Below are positions 16,591-24,591 of a stretch of 30,562 nt of DNA, in pieces. The notes beneath the pieces were generated by a model, which was not told the DNA's origin, made no database searches, and worked only from the letters and a program-made list of their open reading frames with translations. Source of the stretch: Clostridia bacterium (GTDB lineage Bacteria; Bacillota; Sulfobacillia; SLMV01). Position 1 is the first letter of the stretch, and every line of letters begins with the position of its first letter. Position numbers and translations under genes: made by a program. The stretch lies in contig SLMV01000019.1 in assembly GCA_007133365.1 (NCBI GenBank), positions 1 through 30,562 of the forward strand. The letters run 5' to 3'.

Positions 16591-17760
16591 TTATCCCTGT
16601 CGTTTCGATGAGGATTCGTCACTGCGATAGACGGCCTCGCCATCGATGATCACGACATCGGCCAGGCTTCGCCCATCCAATGGGTCCCCACTCCAAATCA
16701 CCAGGTCCGCGTCTTTCCCGGGTTCAAGCGTTCCCACTCGATCGGATAATCCGAGGTGGCGGGCCGGATTTTGGGTCACCGCCATCAGGGCCGCTTCATC
16801 GCCCAATCCATAAGCGGATGCCATACCGGCCAACATGTGCAGGTATTCGCCCCGCACCACGGGATGATCCGTCGTCAAACAAAAGGGCACACCGGCTCGA
16901 TGCAGGCGAACGGAGGTCGAAAACCCCACATCTTCGAGCTCAACCTTGGCCTCATAACCAAACGAGGGCCCCACTGCACACAGCACTTGCCTTTCGGCCA
17001 AATAATCGGCAATCTTATCGCCCTGAGTGGCATGCTCGATGCTGTAGCAAAGTGAAAACTCCTCGGCAATTCGAATCGCCGTCACAATGTCGTCGGCCCG
17101 ATGCGCGTGGATGCGAAGCGGCATCTCCCGGCGAATGACCGGCAATAACGCCTCAAGGCGGGCATCGTACTCTGCTTGGTCCGGTGATGTTTCTTTTTTA
17201 TTCTGGTAGTCGATTGTTTTAAACAGCCATTCGCGAAGAAGCGCCGCTGAACCCATGCGGGTGGATGGATTTCGTTTCTTGTCCACACCATACGCCCGTT
17301 TTGGGTTTTCACCAAGTGCCGCTTTCATGCCGGTCTTAAGTTTGACCACCACGTCGTCAATGAGCGCCGTGGGTTTGGTTTTAATCGCAAGCCCGGTTCC
17401 CCCGATGATATTGGCACTTCCGGGGATCACCTGCACCGTCGTAATCCCGCCCCGGAGCAAGTCCATAAACCCGCGGTCCTCAGGATTGATCGCATCGTGG
17501 GCATCCACCTGGGGCGTAATCGGATCCGTCGTCTCATTATGATCCCGGCCCTCCCAGCCGATGCCAGCATTTAACACGCCCACATGCGCATGGGCCTCCA
17601 CCAATCCCGGCGTCACCGGTCGACCCGCCGCATCGATCACCGAGGTGTCCTGGGGAAGGGAAACATCGTCCCCGACCGCACTCACTTTTCCGTGATCGAT
17701 CAAAATCACCACACGCTTGTCGCTGGGGAACAAGCAAGCATTCGTCACCGCAACTTTCAT
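16591..17760 (-). CDS. Amidohydrolase, imidazolonepropionase-like, copy B
   Basis: Second member of a tandem pair of related amidohydrolases, 389 residues. It carries VEAHAHVG (metal HxH), a characteristic central MKAALGENPKRAYG motif, RIHAHRADD on strand 5, SIEHATQG on strand 6 and the aspartate in LTTDHPVV on strand 8, with a normal C-terminal KDADLVIWSGDPL segment. Its ATG overlaps the upstream gene's stop (ATGA). Similarity with the neighbour is high along the whole length, including GSANIIGG and NPSTRMGSAA-type segments, so this is a duplication. Family members are usually annotated only as amidohydrolase (HutI/COG1228-like); peptidase or lactam-hydrolase activity is possible. Confidence 0.84.
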   Translation of the reverse strand: MKVAVTNACLFPSDKRVVILIDHGKVSAVGDDVSLPQDTSVIDAAGRPVTPGLVEAHAHVGVLNAGIGWEGRDHNETTDPITPQVDAHDAINPEDRGFMDLLRGGITTVQVIPGSANIIGGTGLAIKTKPTALIDDVVVKLKTGMKAALGENPKRAYGVDKKRNPSTRMGSAALLREWLFKTIDYQNKKETSPDQAEYDARLEALLPVIRREMPLRIHAHRADDIVTAIRIAEEFSLCYSIEHATQGDKIADYLAERQVLCAVGPSFGYEAKVELEDVGFSTSVRLHRAGVPFCLTTDHPVVRGEYLHMLAGMASAYGLGDEAALMAVTQNPARHLGLSDRVGTLEPGKDADLVIWSGDPLDGRSLADVVIIDGEAVYRSDESSSKRQG

Positions 17761-18920
17761 CTGCTTTCCTCCTCTCGCTGGAACACGAGGCTTCCGTCAA
17801 TCCAGGTGGCATCGGCAAAGGTCCGAGCATCCAAGGGGTCTCCACTCCACATGACCACGTCTGCATCCTTTTTGGGTTCTAAGGAACCCACCGAATCGGC
17901 CACACCAATATGTTCGGCCGCGGACAAGGTGATGGCCGCCAGGGCCGCCTCATCCGGTACGCCAAACCGTGTCAGCAGTCCGGCAACGGCCGGCAAATTA
18001 CGACCGTGAATCACCGGATGATCATTGGTTAGGCAAAACGGCACGCCTGCCCGCCACAAGGTCGCCGCATTCAAAAATCCGTTGTCCCGCATTTCTTCTT
18101 TTGCCTCCGACATCATTGATGGCCCCAAAGCACAGCGGATCGCGTGCTTTTTCAAGAATTCGACAACCTTAAATCCTTGGGTCACATGTTCGAGGGTAAA
18201 ATCCAAGTCAAATTCGGTGGCAATGCGAACCGCCGTGGCGATGTCATCGGCCCGATGACAATGGATGCGAAGGGGAATTTTCCGTTCGAGCACCGGAAGC
18301 AGGGCCTCAAGTTTCATATCATATTTTGGCATCCCCTGGTTGGTATTTTGTCGTTTGGCTCGATATTCCCGGGCTCGCTCGAGCCAGTTTCGCATGACGG
18401 CCGCACTTCCCATGCGCGTAGACGGCAGTTTTTCGGGGCCATAAACGCGTTTTGGGTTTTCCCCGAGAGCCGCCTTCATCCCGGACGGATGCCGTAGAAT
18501 CATCTTCTCGATGATGTTCACGTCTCGACTTTTGACCACCAGTTGCTCCCCACCGATGATGTTGGCGCTGCCGGGCGTCAGCTGAGACGTGGTGATGCCC
18601 GCTTCGCGAAAGAAACGAAACGCCTTGTCCTGGGGATTGGCCCCATCGAGGGCCCGAACTTCCGGGGTGACGGGGTCGGTGGCCTCATTCCCGTCATTTC
18701 CTTCCCAACTAAGCCCCTCCTCGTGCACGCCGGCATGACAGTGTGCTTCGATAATCCCCGGTGTCACCGTCCGCCCCCGGGCATCCATGATCTTGGCCTG
18801 ATCCGGCACCGGAAATTCCGTCCCCACCTTTTGGATCTTGCCGTCGGCCATCAACAACGTTCCACGTGCGATCGTCGGTCCGGCAACACTCATGATCCGT
18901 GCGTTGATAATCGCCCACAT
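17757..18920 (-). CDS. Amidohydrolase, imidazolonepropionase-like, copy A
   Basis: First gene of the tandem pair, about 387 residues. Metal ligands are retained: IEAHCHAG, RIHCHRADD, TLEHVTQG and the aspartate in LTNDHPVI. It shares the MKAALGENPKRVYG block with copy B. The start chosen is ATG at 18920 (MWAIINARI), 8 nt after GGGAGG; an in-frame ATG 18 bp upstream lies on the ribosome binding site itself. A candidate promoter and inverted repeat lie just upstream (18977-19028). Copies A and B may make a heteromeric enzyme or have split substrates after duplication (inference). Confidence 0.84.
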   Translation of the reverse strand: MWAIINARIMSVAGPTIARGTLLMADGKIQKVGTEFPVPDQAKIMDARGRTVTPGIIEAHCHAGVHEEGLSWEGNDGNEATDPVTPEVRALDGANPQDKAFRFFREAGITTSQLTPGSANIIGGEQLVVKSRDVNIIEKMILRHPSGMKAALGENPKRVYGPEKLPSTRMGSAAVMRNWLERAREYRAKRQNTNQGMPKYDMKLEALLPVLERKIPLRIHCHRADDIATAVRIATEFDLDFTLEHVTQGFKVVEFLKKHAIRCALGPSMMSEAKEEMRDNGFLNAATLWRAGVPFCLTNDHPVIHGRNLPAVAGLLTRFGVPDEAALAAITLSAAEHIGVADSVGSLEPKKDADVVMWSGDPLDARTFADATWIDGSLVFQREEESR

Positions 18921-18976
18921 GGTGTTTTCCTCCCTCATAACGTTCCTTGGTTTTAACCCCTCGTTCGCGTTCGTGA

Positions 18977-19000
18977 TGCTGCCTTTTCCTTATTGCAGCA
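18977..19000. promoter_or_regulatory. Inverted repeat over the presumed start of transcription of the amidohydrolase pair
   Basis: TGCTGC and GCAGCA arms are separated by 12 nt. Given the candidate -10 at 19000-19005 (minus strand), the repeat covers the expected start of transcription, an operator-like position. It could instead be a small hairpin in the leader. Confidence 0.4.
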
Positions 19001-19028
19001 CGATAGGTCAAATGCTGTTCTTAATCAA
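19000..19028 (-). promoter_or_regulatory. Candidate sigma-A promoter for the tandem amidohydrolase operon
   Basis: On the minus strand, TTGATT (-35) and TATCGT (-10) are separated by 17 nt, about 80 bp upstream of the start codon at 18920. Each hexamer matches consensus at 4 of 6 positions, so this is a moderate call. The 290-bp gap between rex and this operon (18921-19210) otherwise shows only the inverted repeat. Confidence 0.38.
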
Positions 19029-19210
19029 AAAATCGTATGTCGTTTCGGTCGAAAATCCAATTTTCTTCGTATTTCTTCGCCCCCATTTACGTTTCAAGCC
19101 GGCTTTATCGCTTTAAGCATACTTTCCACAAATTCCGAGCGAGCTCCTGCCATTGGCCAAAGGGCCCTCAGCGAGTGCCATCCCCCAACTGCCAAGAGAC
19201 TCGCCAAGCG

Positions 19211-19849
19211 TCAGTCGGCATCGGACCGTCCCCACGCCATATGATGCGAAAGCTGAGCCAACCCGATGGCGAGATCCTCGTGACGGACCACCACATGCTC
19301 CGGAACCCTCAGCAACACAGGGGCAAAGTTCCAAAGCCCCGTCACGCCGTCTTTTATGAGCTGATCGGCCACCTCTTGGGCACAATCGGCGGGAACGGTC
19401 ATCATGGCGACGGATATTCCGTGCCGGTTAATCCATTCGGGCATCTGCTGGACGTGGGTAATTTTGAAATCCCCCACCTGCTGGCCCACTTTTTCGGGAT
19501 CATTATCAAAAAGACGCACGATATTGAACCCAAAGTTTTCAAATCCGGGATACTGGCTCAAGGCCTGACCCAAACGCCCTGCCCCCACCACCACAGCATC
19601 ACGGACTTCGTCCAATCCTAATACGTGTTCCAAGGTCACAATTAACGATTCGATGCGATAGCCTCGGCCGGGACGCCCGCTCACTTGTACGTGCGATAGA
19701 TCTTTACGCACTTGAAACTCTTCGACACCGCTCGCCTGCCCCAGGGCATTCGAAGACATAAAGGATTTCCCCCGGCCTCGTTCTCGCCGGAGCGCCCGCA
19801 AATAGCGGGGAAGCCGTTCGAGTGCCGGTTTCGGGATATTGGTACCCAC
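19211..19849 (-). CDS. rex: Redox-sensing transcriptional repressor Rex
   Basis: NADH/NAD+-responsive DNA-binding repressor, 212 residues, normal length. An N-terminal winged helix (IPKPALERLPRYLRAL, then SSNALGQASGVEEFQVRKDL) is followed by a Rossmann domain (VVVGAGRLGQAL, GxGxxG at 89-94), then NFGFNIVRLFDNDPEKVGQ and the C-terminal helix that swaps in the dimer. The GTG at 19849 is 7 nt after AGGAGGTG; an in-frame TTG at 19867 lies upstream of that site. The wing region (SGRPGRGY) differs from the usual GxxGxRGxGY form. Rex normally represses fermentation and electron-transfer genes when NADH is low, fitting an ornithine fermenter. Monocistronic, divergent from arsR. Confidence 0.92.
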   Translation of the reverse strand: MGTNIPKPALERLPRYLRALRRERGRGKSFMSSNALGQASGVEEFQVRKDLSHVQVSGRPGRGYRIESLIVTLEHVLGLDEVRDAVVVGAGRLGQALSQYPGFENFGFNIVRLFDNDPEKVGQQVGDFKITHVQQMPEWINRHGISVAMMTVPADCAQEVADQLIKDGVTGLWNFAPVLLRVPEHVVVRHEDLAIGLAQLSHHMAWGRSDAD

Positions 19850-19886
19850 CGGATAGCACCTCCTCAATTCAATATACGATCTCAGC

Positions 19887-19910
19887 GTGATGCCCGGGCA
19901 AGGGCATCAC
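19887..19910. promoter_or_regulatory. Perfect 9-bp inverted repeat in the rex leader
   Basis: Arms GTGATGCCC and GGGCATCAC with a 6-nt loop, 38 bp upstream of the rex GTG. On the minus strand it would lie in the transcribed leader, so it could be an mRNA hairpin or a DNA operator. It does not match the usual Rex operator TTGTGAA-N6-TTCACAA. Confidence 0.5.
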
Positions 19911-19963
19911 ATGATACCAAGAAGGTTCCTGATATTGTCTATTCTAGCGGGTTTGACCTTCGT

Positions 19964-19993
19964 GAAGCGAACGACGCACACCGGGTTCGCTTC
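19964..19993. promoter_or_regulatory. Perfect 9-bp inverted repeat in the rex-arsR gap, candidate operator
   Basis: Arms GAAGCGAAC and GTTCGCTTC are separated by 12 nt. It lies just upstream of a possible rex -10 (TAGAAT on the minus strand at 19941-19946) and about 37 bp upstream of the arsR -35. A dimeric regulator bound here could control both directions. It does not resemble a canonical Rex site. Confidence 0.5.
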
Positions 19994-20029
19994 TGACATC
20001 ATCGTTTGGTTTCGTCCACTTCGCCTCTC

Positions 20030-20058
20030 TGGACAAAATGATTAAAGATTGATAGATT
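20030..20058 (+). promoter_or_regulatory. Candidate sigma-A promoter for arsR-ABC operon
   Basis: TGGACA (-35, 5 of 6) and TAGATT (-10, 4 of 6) with a 17-nt spacer in a clearly AT-rich stretch. Transcription would begin near 20066, about 25 nt before the arsR start, leaving space for GGAGGG. Confidence 0.5.
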
Positions 20059-20091
20059 TAATTAAGCATCTTATGAACTGGAGGGATGCCC

Positions 20092-20469
20092 ATGTCCGAG
20101 TTACCACAACGGTTAAAAGCCTTGGCCGATCCTAACCGGATCAAGATGATCCGACTGCTGCGGCATGATTTATGTGTACGGGCCCTGTCGGAGCGCCTCG
20201 GCATATCGGAAGCTGCCACCTCGCAACATCTGAAGATTCTACGCGAAAACGGATTTGTTCGCGGGGAGAAAAGAAGCTACTGGACCCACTATGCGATTAA
20301 GCCGGAAGCCTTTGAACAACTTGCCAACGACATTATCGACCTGGCACAAGAAGGACCTGCCACCACCGCCCATCGTTGTCAAAGGGAAGATGGGAACTGT
20401 CCGGGCGAAAGGAGTACTACTGCGATTGAAGGCCTTGCACGTTCAAAATCTAACGAAGCAATTCGGTGA
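20092..20469 (+). CDS. ArsR family (winged-helix) transcriptional regulator
   Basis: About 125 residues. The winged-helix core is complete: LPQRLKALADPNRIKMIRLL, then ALSERLGISEAATSQHLKIL (recognition helix) and NGFVRGEKRSYWTHYAI (wing). ATG at 20092 is 6 nt after GGAGGG; ATGs at 20086 and 20089 are too close. The C-terminal tail has two cysteines (HRCQREDGNC) and could bind a ligand or metal, but the classic CVC metal motif on the recognition helix is absent. Its end overlaps the ABC ATPase gene by about 44 bp, so it most likely controls its own operon with the ABC exporter. Confidence 0.88.
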   Translation: MSELPQRLKALADPNRIKMIRLLRHDLCVRALSERLGISEAATSQHLKILRENGFVRGEKRSYWTHYAIKPEAFEQLANDIIDLAQEGPATTAHRCQREDGNCPGERSTTAIEGLARSKSNEAIR

Positions 20470-21388
20470 CCTAACCGCCGTTAATGGCGTGAACTTTTTT
20501 GTGGAGTATGGAGAGGTTTTCGGCTTCCTCGGCCCCAATGGCGCCGGTAAAACTACGACTATCAATATGTTGATTGGGTTAGCACGCATGACGGCGGGAA
20601 CCATCAGTGTCATGGGACATTCGTATCCGGATGCGCTCAAAATGGCCCAGCGCGAAATCGGCGTCGTGCCAGATGAAAGCAACTTGTATGACGAAATGAG
20701 CGGGCTTGAAAATCTGACATTTTGTGCATCCCTTTATGGAATTCCCCGAAAAGACAGTGAGCCCCGCGCTCTCGACCTCCTTCATCAGTTTGACCTACAC
20801 GATGTCAAGGACAAGGCGTTCAAAGCGTATTCAAAAGGAATGAAACGCAAACTGACCATTGCCGCCGCGTTGATTCACAAACCCTCGTTGTTGTTCTTAG
20901 ATGAGCCGACCAGCGGCATCGATGTGGCCAGTGCCCGACAAATTCGATACGAACTAAAAGAATTAAATCAAAATGGCACGACCATATTCTTAACCACCCA
21001 CTACATTGAAGAGGCCGACAGATTGTGTGATCGGATCGCCTTCATCGTTGCCGGCGATATCGTTCGAACGGGAACCGTAACCGAATTAATGCAATACCAT
21101 GAATCCGAACAATCCGTCGAGTTTACTCTGGATCAACCCCTTGGCGATTTGTCCTCGATCCAAGAAGCATTCCCCCAAACGGCAATCGAGAAAGCGGGCG
21201 AGCGAAGCCTCCGGATCCGTTCGGTCCAATCGGTGGATCTGTTGCCCTTTATGCGTTACTTTGACCACGTGGGCCTCCAAGTCTATGAAGCGAGGATCCT
21301 AAGGCCATCACTGGAAGATGTCTTTGTCAACGTGACCGGCATTGAAGCCGAGAAAATGAAGAACAATCAGCGAGGTGCTCATCGATGA
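20426..21388 (+). CDS. ABC transporter ATP-binding protein
   Basis: ATPase of an ABC-2 type exporter, about 320 residues. Walker A (GPNGAGKTT), signature (YSKGMKRKL, an LSGGQ variant), Walker B (LLFLDEPTSG) and the switch histidine (TTHYIEEAD) are all visible; the C-terminal extension is the DrrA/CcmA-like accessory domain. The start is uncertain: TTG at 20426, 11 nt after AAAGGAG and just before the first domain strand, is my choice. ATG at 20390 would extend it into arsR. The stop overlaps the permease start. A drug, lipid or peptide exporter is possible; substrate unknown. Confidence 0.9.
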   Translation: MKALHVQNLTKQFGDLTAVNGVNFFVEYGEVFGFLGPNGAGKTTTINMLIGLARMTAGTISVMGHSYPDALKMAQREIGVVPDESNLYDEMSGLENLTFCASLYGIPRKDSEPRALDLLHQFDLHDVKDKAFKAYSKGMKRKLTIAAALIHKPSLLFLDEPTSGIDVASARQIRYELKELNQNGTTIFLTTHYIEEADRLCDRIAFIVAGDIVRTGTVTELMQYHESEQSVEFTLDQPLGDLSSIQEAFPQTAIEKAGERSLRIRSVQSVDLLPFMRYFDHVGLQVYEARILRPSLEDVFVNVTGIEAEKMKNNQRGAHR

Positions 21389-22119
21389 ATGCCTGGATTG
21401 CTTTTCTTAGCATCTTAAAAAAAGACATGCAAAATTATTACCTTAAACCGCCCAATATCAGCTGGGGGATTCTTTTCCCCATCGCCTGGACCCTCATGTT
21501 CTTTTTACGCTCTGAGGCCGCAATCACCATTCGCGACCTTCTTCCGGGCGTGATTTCCCTTTCCATTCTTTTTGGCACCACGTCCATGCTGGCGGTAACC
21601 ATCACCTTTGAAAAGAAGAGTCGCGCCTTTGAGCGTTTGCTTTTGGCTCCGATCAGTCTCAACCTCCTGATGTTGGCCAAGACCTCGGGCGCTATCTTGT
21701 TTGGGATTGGTGGCGCGGCCGTACCCACAATTTTAGCCGCCTTTTTGACCGATCTTTCCGGCGTGGCGTGGGGCTCTGTCCTAATCGGTGTTGTTCTCAT
21801 CGCCCTAACTTCAACGTTTCTTGGTCTTTTCATCGCCGTTTCGGTAAAGGAGGTCTTCGAAGCCCAAACCTTTTCCAACTTCTTTCGGTTTCCGATGGTG
21901 TTTCTTTGCGGTCTTTTCATTCCGCTAACCCACTTGCCCTTATTTTTGAGGCCCGTCTCGTATCTGCTCCCGTTGACGTATGGTAATGATTTGCTTAGCA
22001 GTGCGATCACCGGCGCCCATTTGCTCCCGAACACCTTAAATCTCGGCATGTTATTACTTTTTAGTCTCGGTCTCTTTTTCATGAGCACACGTAACATTCG
22101 CCGAAAGTGGATTCTATAG
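21385..22119 (+). CDS. ABC-2 type transporter permease
   Basis: About 244 residues with six predicted membrane segments, typical of ABC-2 permeases. Near the N-terminus there is an amphipathic stretch (ILKKDMQNYYLKPPN), then a hydrophobic run; later ESFEKKSRAFERLLLAP-like (FEKKSRAFERLLLAPIS) and the characteristic FSNFFRFPMVFLCGLFIPL and PVSYLLPLTYGNDLL motifs appear. ATG at 21385 overlaps the ATPase stop. One permease gene with one ATPase gene suggests a homodimeric ABC-2 exporter. Expression is expected to be controlled by the upstream ArsR protein. Confidence 0.9.
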   Translation: MNAWIAFLSILKKDMQNYYLKPPNISWGILFPIAWTLMFFLRSEAAITIRDLLPGVISLSILFGTTSMLAVTITFEKKSRAFERLLLAPISLNLLMLAKTSGAILFGIGGAAVPTILAAFLTDLSGVAWGSVLIGVVLIALTSTFLGLFIAVSVKEVFEAQTFSNFFRFPMVFLCGLFIPLTHLPLFLRPVSYLLPLTYGNDLLSSAITGAHLLPNTLNLGMLLLFSLGLFFMSTRNIRRKWIL

Positions 22120-22531
22120 CCAAGCAATGGAGACGACCTTTCGTCCCCGTATCGCTATGTCAAAATAAAGTCTGTGGGATCTCCTTACGCATCAATGTAG
22201 GATAGCACCCAAGGCGGCCTCGTTTACCACAATAATCCTTTTGGCAGGATCAGGTGAAGAAGGAACTCGCGAGTGGATGTGGAAAATGAGAACGAGAAAC
22301 CAACTATGACCGAGTCTTAAAGGGTTATTATCCGATGGGAAGCACGACCCCGGCCTTTTTGATTGAAAAGTGCCGACCTCAATCATTGACCCTAGCCCGG
22401 TTTGATATGGGCAGTTTTTCCGATGGCTTCTTCGGACTCGGTTGCGCACGGTGACATTTGGTTCACGTCCCGTACTCCATCGCCAACCCTCACCCTAGCT
22501 GACCCTCTTTGTCTGAAAGGAGAATGGATCA
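22120..22531. other. Intergenic region, no gene recognised
   Basis: About 412 bp between the ABC permease and the next gene. A weak stem (GGAGACG with CGTCCCC) just after the permease may help terminate it. A second stem with one bulge (CGGCCTTTT with AAAAG-T-GCCG) lies at 22351-22375. The open frames here have no recognisable protein character or good ribosome binding site. I see no clear promoter, riboswitch or RNA gene. Confidence 0.45.
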
Positions 22532-23419
22532 ATGTCACCTGAAGTCAGTGAACGGTGGTTAAGACGCGGTCCAGCACTAATTGATCATATCACCCGCTTA
22601 GAAATCCCCAAAGGTAGTATTGGTTTATGGTACCTCGGTCTTGCCAGTTTTGCCATGAAGACACCTCACCATATCTTCTATTTTGACCCCTATTTCCGAA
22701 ATCCGATTGATGAAAAGGGCCGGTCCATTCGACAATATCCGCCTCCTTTTGCTGGCGGTGACATCCGTCATGCCGACTTCGTTTTGTGCAGCCACCCCCA
22801 TCTCGACCACCTTGATCCCGTAACCCTCGAACCTCTAGCAATGGCCTCACCTCAAGCCACCTTTATCGTTCCAGCACCAGCCGTTATGCGCTGTGAAAAC
22901 ATGGGCATTCAACCGGAACGTATCCTGGCAGCGCGAACGGATCAGCCAATTCAATTCGAAAACTATGTCATTACCCCTCTCGCCGTTGCCCACGTGGAAT
23001 TTGAAACCGATGAGAACGACGATCACATCAACCTCAGTTATGTTGTTGATACCGGGCAACTTGTGCTCTATCATGCCGGAGACACGGTTGATTTCCCTCA
23101 TTTTGCCGAAACCCTAAAATCCTTTCCCATTGATATCGCCCTATTGCCCATTAATGGTAATGACCGGCATCGGCGAGCAGCGGGCATTTTTGGAAACCTC
23201 GACTTTCGTGAAGCGGTTGATCTGGCGGTTGATAGCGGGGTTAAACTTTTGATTCCCATGCATTACGACCTTCTCCCCAACAACCAAACCAATCCGGCTT
23301 ATCTGATTGACTATTTATACCATACGTACCCTTGGATGCCCTTTAGGATGTTGGCCTTAGGTGAATGTCTATTGCAGGACACCTCGACGCTGGTCCAACG
23401 TTTCGGCGAATCTGAATAA
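22532..23419 (+). CDS. Metallo-beta-lactamase-fold hydrolase, UlaG-like
   Basis: About 295 residues, MBL fold. The metal motif HxHxDH is present as SHPHLDHLDP (His88, His90, Asp92, His93), with further ligands in HAGDTVDF and the final PMHYDLLPNN. The size and the LWYLGLASFAMKT opening resemble the UlaG group of L-ascorbate-6-phosphate lactonases and related Mn/Zn lactonases. ATG at 22532 follows AAAGGAG by about 10 nt. No ascorbate genes are visible nearby, so the substrate is likely a different lactone or phosphoester (inference). The gene downstream is an SDR in the same direction after 163 bp. Confidence 0.85.
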   Translation: MSPEVSERWLRRGPALIDHITRLEIPKGSIGLWYLGLASFAMKTPHHIFYFDPYFRNPIDEKGRSIRQYPPPFAGGDIRHADFVLCSHPHLDHLDPVTLEPLAMASPQATFIVPAPAVMRCENMGIQPERILAARTDQPIQFENYVITPLAVAHVEFETDENDDHINLSYVVDTGQLVLYHAGDTVDFPHFAETLKSFPIDIALLPINGNDRHRRAAGIFGNLDFREAVDLAVDSGVKLLIPMHYDLLPNNQTNPAYLIDYLYHTYPWMPFRMLALGECLLQDTSTLVQRFGESE

Positions 23420-23582
23420 TCGTGCTTTCTCAACGACATATTCGCCGGCCCCATCGTCATAAGAGGAACGCCAAATGAAGGAAACCCTTGATCATTAGAA
23501 ATGGACTCTAGGAATATAGTTTTTCATCTAAACACTCAACCGACCACGGCCAACGTTTAACCAAGAACTTGGGGTGATATTT

Positions 23583-24428
23583 TTGAAACATCATAAGATA
23601 GACCGCAACGTCCTTACGGATCGCATCGTTTTGATCACCGGAGGCGGCCGGGGCATCGGGCGAGGTGCGGCCCAGGGCTTCTCCCAGTACGGTGCTCGCG
23701 TCGCCATCGTGTCAGAACCGGGCACTGAAGAAGAACTCGAGCATACGGTCAAAATCATTGAGTCCGACGGCGGCCAAGCCATGTCCTGGGTCTGTGACAT
23801 ACGTGACCAACACCAGGTGGAACACACCATCACCGAAATTGAGACGCGACTCGGACTTATTGACGTCCTAGTTAACAACGCCGCCGTCATGCTAAAAAAA
23901 CCGTTTGAAAACATTACCTCACAGCAGTGGCATGATGCTATCAGCGTAAGTCTCCATGGTAGCTATTACTGCGCCCGCGCCGTCTATCCGGGCATGTTGA
24001 AACGAAACGACGGTGCCATTATCAATATTTCCTCATCTGCCGGATATCGCGGATCCTATTGGGGCACCTCGTATTGCACCGGTAAATTTGCATTAGAAGG
24101 GCTTGCCCAGTCCCTAGCGCAAGAAGCAAAAACTCACAATATCCTGGTCACTTTGGCAACACCGGGGATCTCAACCAAACCAACCTCCGTAACCGAAGCC
24201 ATGCAACGCCAAATGTCCGAGCAAGAAACCGCCCAGTTCGTTGATCCTAAGGTATTGACCGAGGGATTCTGCTATTTGGGCATAGCGAGACATCCAATTC
24301 TAGCCGGACGGCGGTTTAATCTTTTCAGGCTGTCGGAAGCCATTCGCGAAAACGGGTTTGAACTTGATGAAGACCGGGTGCTTGATTGCCAAGAGGGACC
24401 CTTCGAAGTTGGGCGAGATATTCTGTGA
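23583..24428 (+). CDS. Short-chain dehydrogenase/reductase (SDR)
   Basis: NAD(P)-dependent oxidoreductase of about 281 residues. The classical SDR motifs are in order: TGGGRGIG (cofactor loop), NNAA, an ISSSAG catalytic serine region, and YCTGK with catalytic tyrosine and lysine. The start is TTG at 23583, 5 nt after GGGGTGA; a GTG at 23574 sits within that site. The C-terminal 70 residues after TPGISTKP have no family-specific hallmark I can use to name a substrate. Possibly cotranscribed with the UlaG-like gene. A strong hairpin lies 40 bp downstream between it and the convergent amidohydrolase. Confidence 0.9.
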   Translation: MKHHKIDRNVLTDRIVLITGGGRGIGRGAAQGFSQYGARVAIVSEPGTEEELEHTVKIIESDGGQAMSWVCDIRDQHQVEHTITEIETRLGLIDVLVNNAAVMLKKPFENITSQQWHDAISVSLHGSYYCARAVYPGMLKRNDGAIINISSSAGYRGSYWGTSYCTGKFALEGLAQSLAQEAKTHNILVTLATPGISTKPTSVTEAMQRQMSEQETAQFVDPKVLTEGFCYLGIARHPILAGRRFNLFRLSEAIRENGFELDEDRVLDCQEGPFEVGRDIL

Positions 24429-24467
24429 ACCTACGGACCAAAACCTGAAGCGCCCACGGGAAACATA

Positions 24468-24504
24468 GCGGGCTCAAGTGGAGGCTTCGTCCACCTGAGC
24501 CCGC
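24468..24504. terminator. Strong hairpin between convergent SDR and amidohydrolase genes
   Basis: Arms GCGGGCTCAAGTGGA and TCCACCTGAGCCCGC pair over 15 positions with one mismatch around a 7-nt loop, 40 bp after the SDR stop. It may work in both directions although U-runs are weak. A second stem (TTTATCC with GGATAAA) follows at 24517-24549. Confidence 0.72.
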
Positions 24505-24591
24505 ATCGACGGACTCTTTATCCACACCGATATCCGTGGTCTGGATAAAAATCGACGATACGCTGTATATAAGAAAACCGTCCACTTCTAC

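Noticed and set aside
19037..19621. Plus-strand open frame opposite rex
   Set aside because: Overlaps a full-length, motif-bearing Rex and lacks a ribosome binding site.
22192..22449. Minus-strand open frame in the 22120-22531 gap
   Set aside because: No ribosome binding site or recognisable sequence; the gap looks non-coding.
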